DNA from: Trichobilharzia regenti
Lineage: Eukaryota; Platyhelminthes; Trematoda; Strigeidida; Schistosomatidae
Assembly: GCA_944472135.2 (NCBI GenBank)
Contig: OX235268.1
Location: 13,708,589 to 13,772,588, forward strand
Length of the DNA: 64,000 nucleotides
Direction of reading: 5' to 3'
Shown: in pieces, positions 61,706-64,000 of the stretch
How positions within the stretch are numbered: the first letter of the stretch is position 1
How the letters are laid out: the number at the start of each line of letters is the position of its first letter
Made by a program: the position numbers and the translations under genes
Notes under the pieces: model-generated
Seen by the model: only the letters and a program-made list of their open reading frames with translations
Databases searched by the model: none
What the model was told of the DNA's origin: nothing

Positions 61706-62480
61706 GTTAATATTATTATTATTTTGGTTTCCGAGTGGAATATAATGCTTCTAATGCACATCTCCATTTGATCCGGCCCCTCCAGTCCTGCTTGACTGTC
61801 TCCACAACTGTCCATAAGTTTTCATATCTTCCTGACACCATAGCCTCCATGTCAACCTCGAACAAACGCTGAATACGTCGCTTCTCAACCATTCTGGTGC
61901 CAATCGACTGATTACCTGATGGATGATGTTAACTGACGGTCTAAGCAAACGGTATCGTATTCATTTCCATTTTCCTCGCCATATTTTCAGGGAGGGGGAT
62001 GGCTTCTTGATTGGTTGGTTCACAGAGTTTATTTGTTGCTAAATCTTTGCAGCTAGCCATCTGGTTTTAGTCAGCAAAGTCGGCTGTATATGAACATCTG
62101 CTCTAGCCTGTTAGAAACACTCTCTGATCCATGTGGAAGATGTGTGGAAGATGTGTGCTAAAAATCCATTTTTTTATTGTTTATACTGAGTGCTGATTTC
62201 AAAGTAATTGAACTCTAGCTTCACTTTCTCTTTCGTGGAGTCAACAGTCGATGGAATGGTGGAATGTAGATAAATCAAGATGGTGACCACTTGAACACTT
62301 CTTGCGTTGACTGTGGTTGATGTTTGCTGTTTCTGTTGTTCCTGTTAGTTGGTTGGTTATCTTCATCACCTCCATCTTGTCGAAGGTCACTTGGAGTCCT
62401 GTATCGCTGGTCGCTTCGTCTGAAAGTTTTCAAATTTATGCGATACTAAACATAAGTCATCATTTCTAATGTCCAAAAAT
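61706..62480 (-). pseudogene. RTE-like retrotransposon remnant
   Basis: Minus strand: QVTFDKMEVMKITNQL (about 62400-62340), AKTRWLAAKI-like pieces, a NEPTNQEAI-like block, GGCGAGGAAAATGG, and the 3' end with GGAGATGTGCATTAG before the ATAATAATAAT tail (61706-61725). Many stops. Confidence 0.75.
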
Positions 62481-64000
62481 CTCCTAGAGTTGTCGCATCC
62501 ATCCAACGTATCTTCCTGTGTTCAAAATCTGAATAAGCTATGAAAATTTATGTCTGTGTGTATATTCGGTGTGTTATGGATCTGTCTGGATTCAATATAG
62601 AATTCGGCACCGAAGTGCAGCAGTTCGATTTGCAAGGTTCCAAATAGTACACAAAGGCAGACAAGAAGATGAGTGAAGAGAATCAATAGAGTTTGACAGG
62701 TATAAGAGCGAAATAGAATGGGTAATGGTAGAAGGAATTATGAAAGAATACAGAGACTGAATACATATACGCCATTGACAACGATTTTGAGCCATGTCAT
62801 CCATGTGTTATGGATACAGGAAGGTGTGATAAACCAGTCTAGAATATGATTCACATTATTCAAAATATTTGCAAAGATTACATACAGTGTTACTAAGAGT
62901 TTGACAATTAATCTGCTTGAAGTACAAATTACCTATTCCAGGAACAACTGGCTATTGATAGAAAGAGTAAACAGACAGGTACACAAAATATATACCACGT
63001 AACAGAAGCACCGAGAAAACAAAATTCTCAGGTAGCAAGATGATGCGAATGATCATAACACCATAGAAATTTAAGACAGAAGTCCTCACAGAAGCGAGAT
63101 ATTAATAGCTGTTAGCCACTGGAATCATGTGGCGAGTGAAAGCAGTGATTAGGTGAACCAGAGTAGGCATGAATGCAAGCTTTCACATGAAATGACTAAG
63201 ACCAGTAAAGCAAAAAGGAAACAAGACATCCGAACGTCGATTCATCCACACAGAGAATCTCTCAGCAAAACGCATGAAAGTCAGAGATCACAGGAGTGAA
63301 CAGGAGTTAATTCTGTTGAGTAAAATGAAACAAAAAAAATATATAAATAGAAATAATAATTATTCTGAATACATCACCGCATTTTAACAAAATCTCATGA
63401 TACATTCAAAGGAATTTCGCCTAATTAATTCACAATCATTCAGTTTTATATATTTAACACAAGATAATAATGAAAACAACGACCTGCATGAGAATTGCTT
63501 CACTCATATTCCCGTTAATTAATTATACATAACATTACTGTGTTAACTTGTCTATCGGCTGCTTCACAATTCTTTCTTCTATTCATAATCTGTGAGACAA
63601 AAGAAGAAAGAGTCAATATCCAAAACAACAACTAACACAGCTAAGTTGGATGCCAGGTCAGGAATTCAAATGAGACTGGAAGAAAGTCAACTGAAGCGGT
63701 GAATACTTCCAGATTGCAAAAGATAATAATGAAGGAAGTGGGTCAGATGGAAATTCTCGCTTTGCAGAAATTCACATAACAATAACAGCAACAATAAGAA
63801 TAACAATGACAACAAAGATGATTGATTATTCCGGTGAAGATGACAATAGAGAAGGAATTCAAGTTGACGACAACAACAAAAACAATAAGAAGAAGAAATG
63901 AGGTGAGGCACAATGCGTGGAATATTTGTCAGCAGATTATTTCTTAGTAAAGCAACCAGATGCTAGTGTGTAGGTCATGAGATAGAACTAGTGAGAAACA
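62481..64000. other. No recognised gene; CAACAA-type simple sequence near the end
   Basis: 63770-63900 is rich in AACAA/AGAAG repeats, which gives leucine-rich spurious ORFs on the minus strand. The rest is unassigned and may be unique host sequence. Confidence 0.5.

Noticed and set aside
63687..63911. Leucine- and serine-rich minus-strand ORF
   Set aside because: It is the reverse of AACAA/AGAAG simple sequence; composition alone explains it.
1..64000. CRISPR array, prokaryotic operon, rRNA or integron
   Set aside because: No spaced direct repeats, no ribosome-binding-site gene clusters and no rRNA motifs; the content is that of a eukaryotic genome.

Overview
The window reads as repeat-rich intergenic DNA from a flatworm nuclear genome, most probably a schistosome blood fluke. 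This is an inference from content: AT-rich sequence with TAA/TA microsatellites, a tRNA-headed short repeat with a hammerhead ribozyme that matches the schistosome satellite-alpha type (331-bp period), Penelope-like retroelements (PLEs) with an RT plus GIY-YIG ORF, and remnants of an RTE-like non-LTR retrotransposon. There is no prokaryotic operon, rRNA, genuine tRNA or CRISPR array. The only long intact reading frames belong to one young PLE. The best host-gene signals are two paralogous signal-peptide first exons (42.4 kb minus, 58.6 kb plus) and one possible first exon at 52.6 kb.

Layout. 0-9 kb: tRNA-derived SINEs of several families, PLE debris, and two solo LTRs each broken by a nested insertion. 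9.9-11.6 kb: a degenerate minus-strand PLE bounded by 108-bp inverted repeats. 12.1-13.5 kb: a dead RTE-like copy. 14.2-16.7 kb: PLE C-terminal debris in both orientations. 16.77-22.47 kb: the centrepiece, a PLE with an inverted tail, a 5'-truncated copy and a full-length 805-codon copy in tandem (unit about 2.98 kb), differing at only a handful of positions and bounded by an 18-bp direct repeat. 22.9-32.7 kb: scattered SINEs and a family-3 PLE remnant. 32.7-34.6, 36.7-37.9, 39.7-41.0 and 44-45.5 kb: PLE pieces whose tails face each other as inverted repeats. 35.4-36.3, 38.4-39.2, 41.1-41.9, 43-43.7, 59.8-60.3 and 61.7-62.5 kb: RTE-like fragments. 46.5-48.5 kb: a near-perfect head-to-head SINE palindrome and a 613-bp inverted-end PLE derivative with a 12-bp target duplication. 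51.7-53.7 kb: a satellite-alpha-like unit, a candidate exon, a SINE pair and a solo LTR. 54.6-61.5 kb: solo LTRs, PLE and SINE remnants around the second signal-peptide exon. 62.5-64 kb: nothing recognised.

A recurring theme is the hammerhead ribozyme (HHR). I can fold HHR or HHR-like motifs by eye in three different tRNA-headed SINE families (called B, C and D here) and in the tails of several PLE families. HHRs are known in schistosome satellite-alpha and in PLEs. The family-C motif (stem I GUACUG/CAGUAC, core CUGAGGA, stem II GUCC/GGAC, GAAA, palindromic loopless stem III, cleavage after GUC) is the least expected and best formed. Several insertions begin at, or within a few bases of, the predicted cleavage site, which suggests that ribozyme processing shapes what is re-inserted. 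SINE families are given working letters: A (GCGTCGGTGGCAC head, no HHR), B (satellite-alpha-like), C (CCCAGTGGCTTAATGG head), D (CCCGAATAGCTCAG head), E (TCAGTGGCACAGCGG head, TTCAAGCCTCTAGCTTGAAG end). All coordinates of degenerate repeats are approximate to about 10-20 bases.
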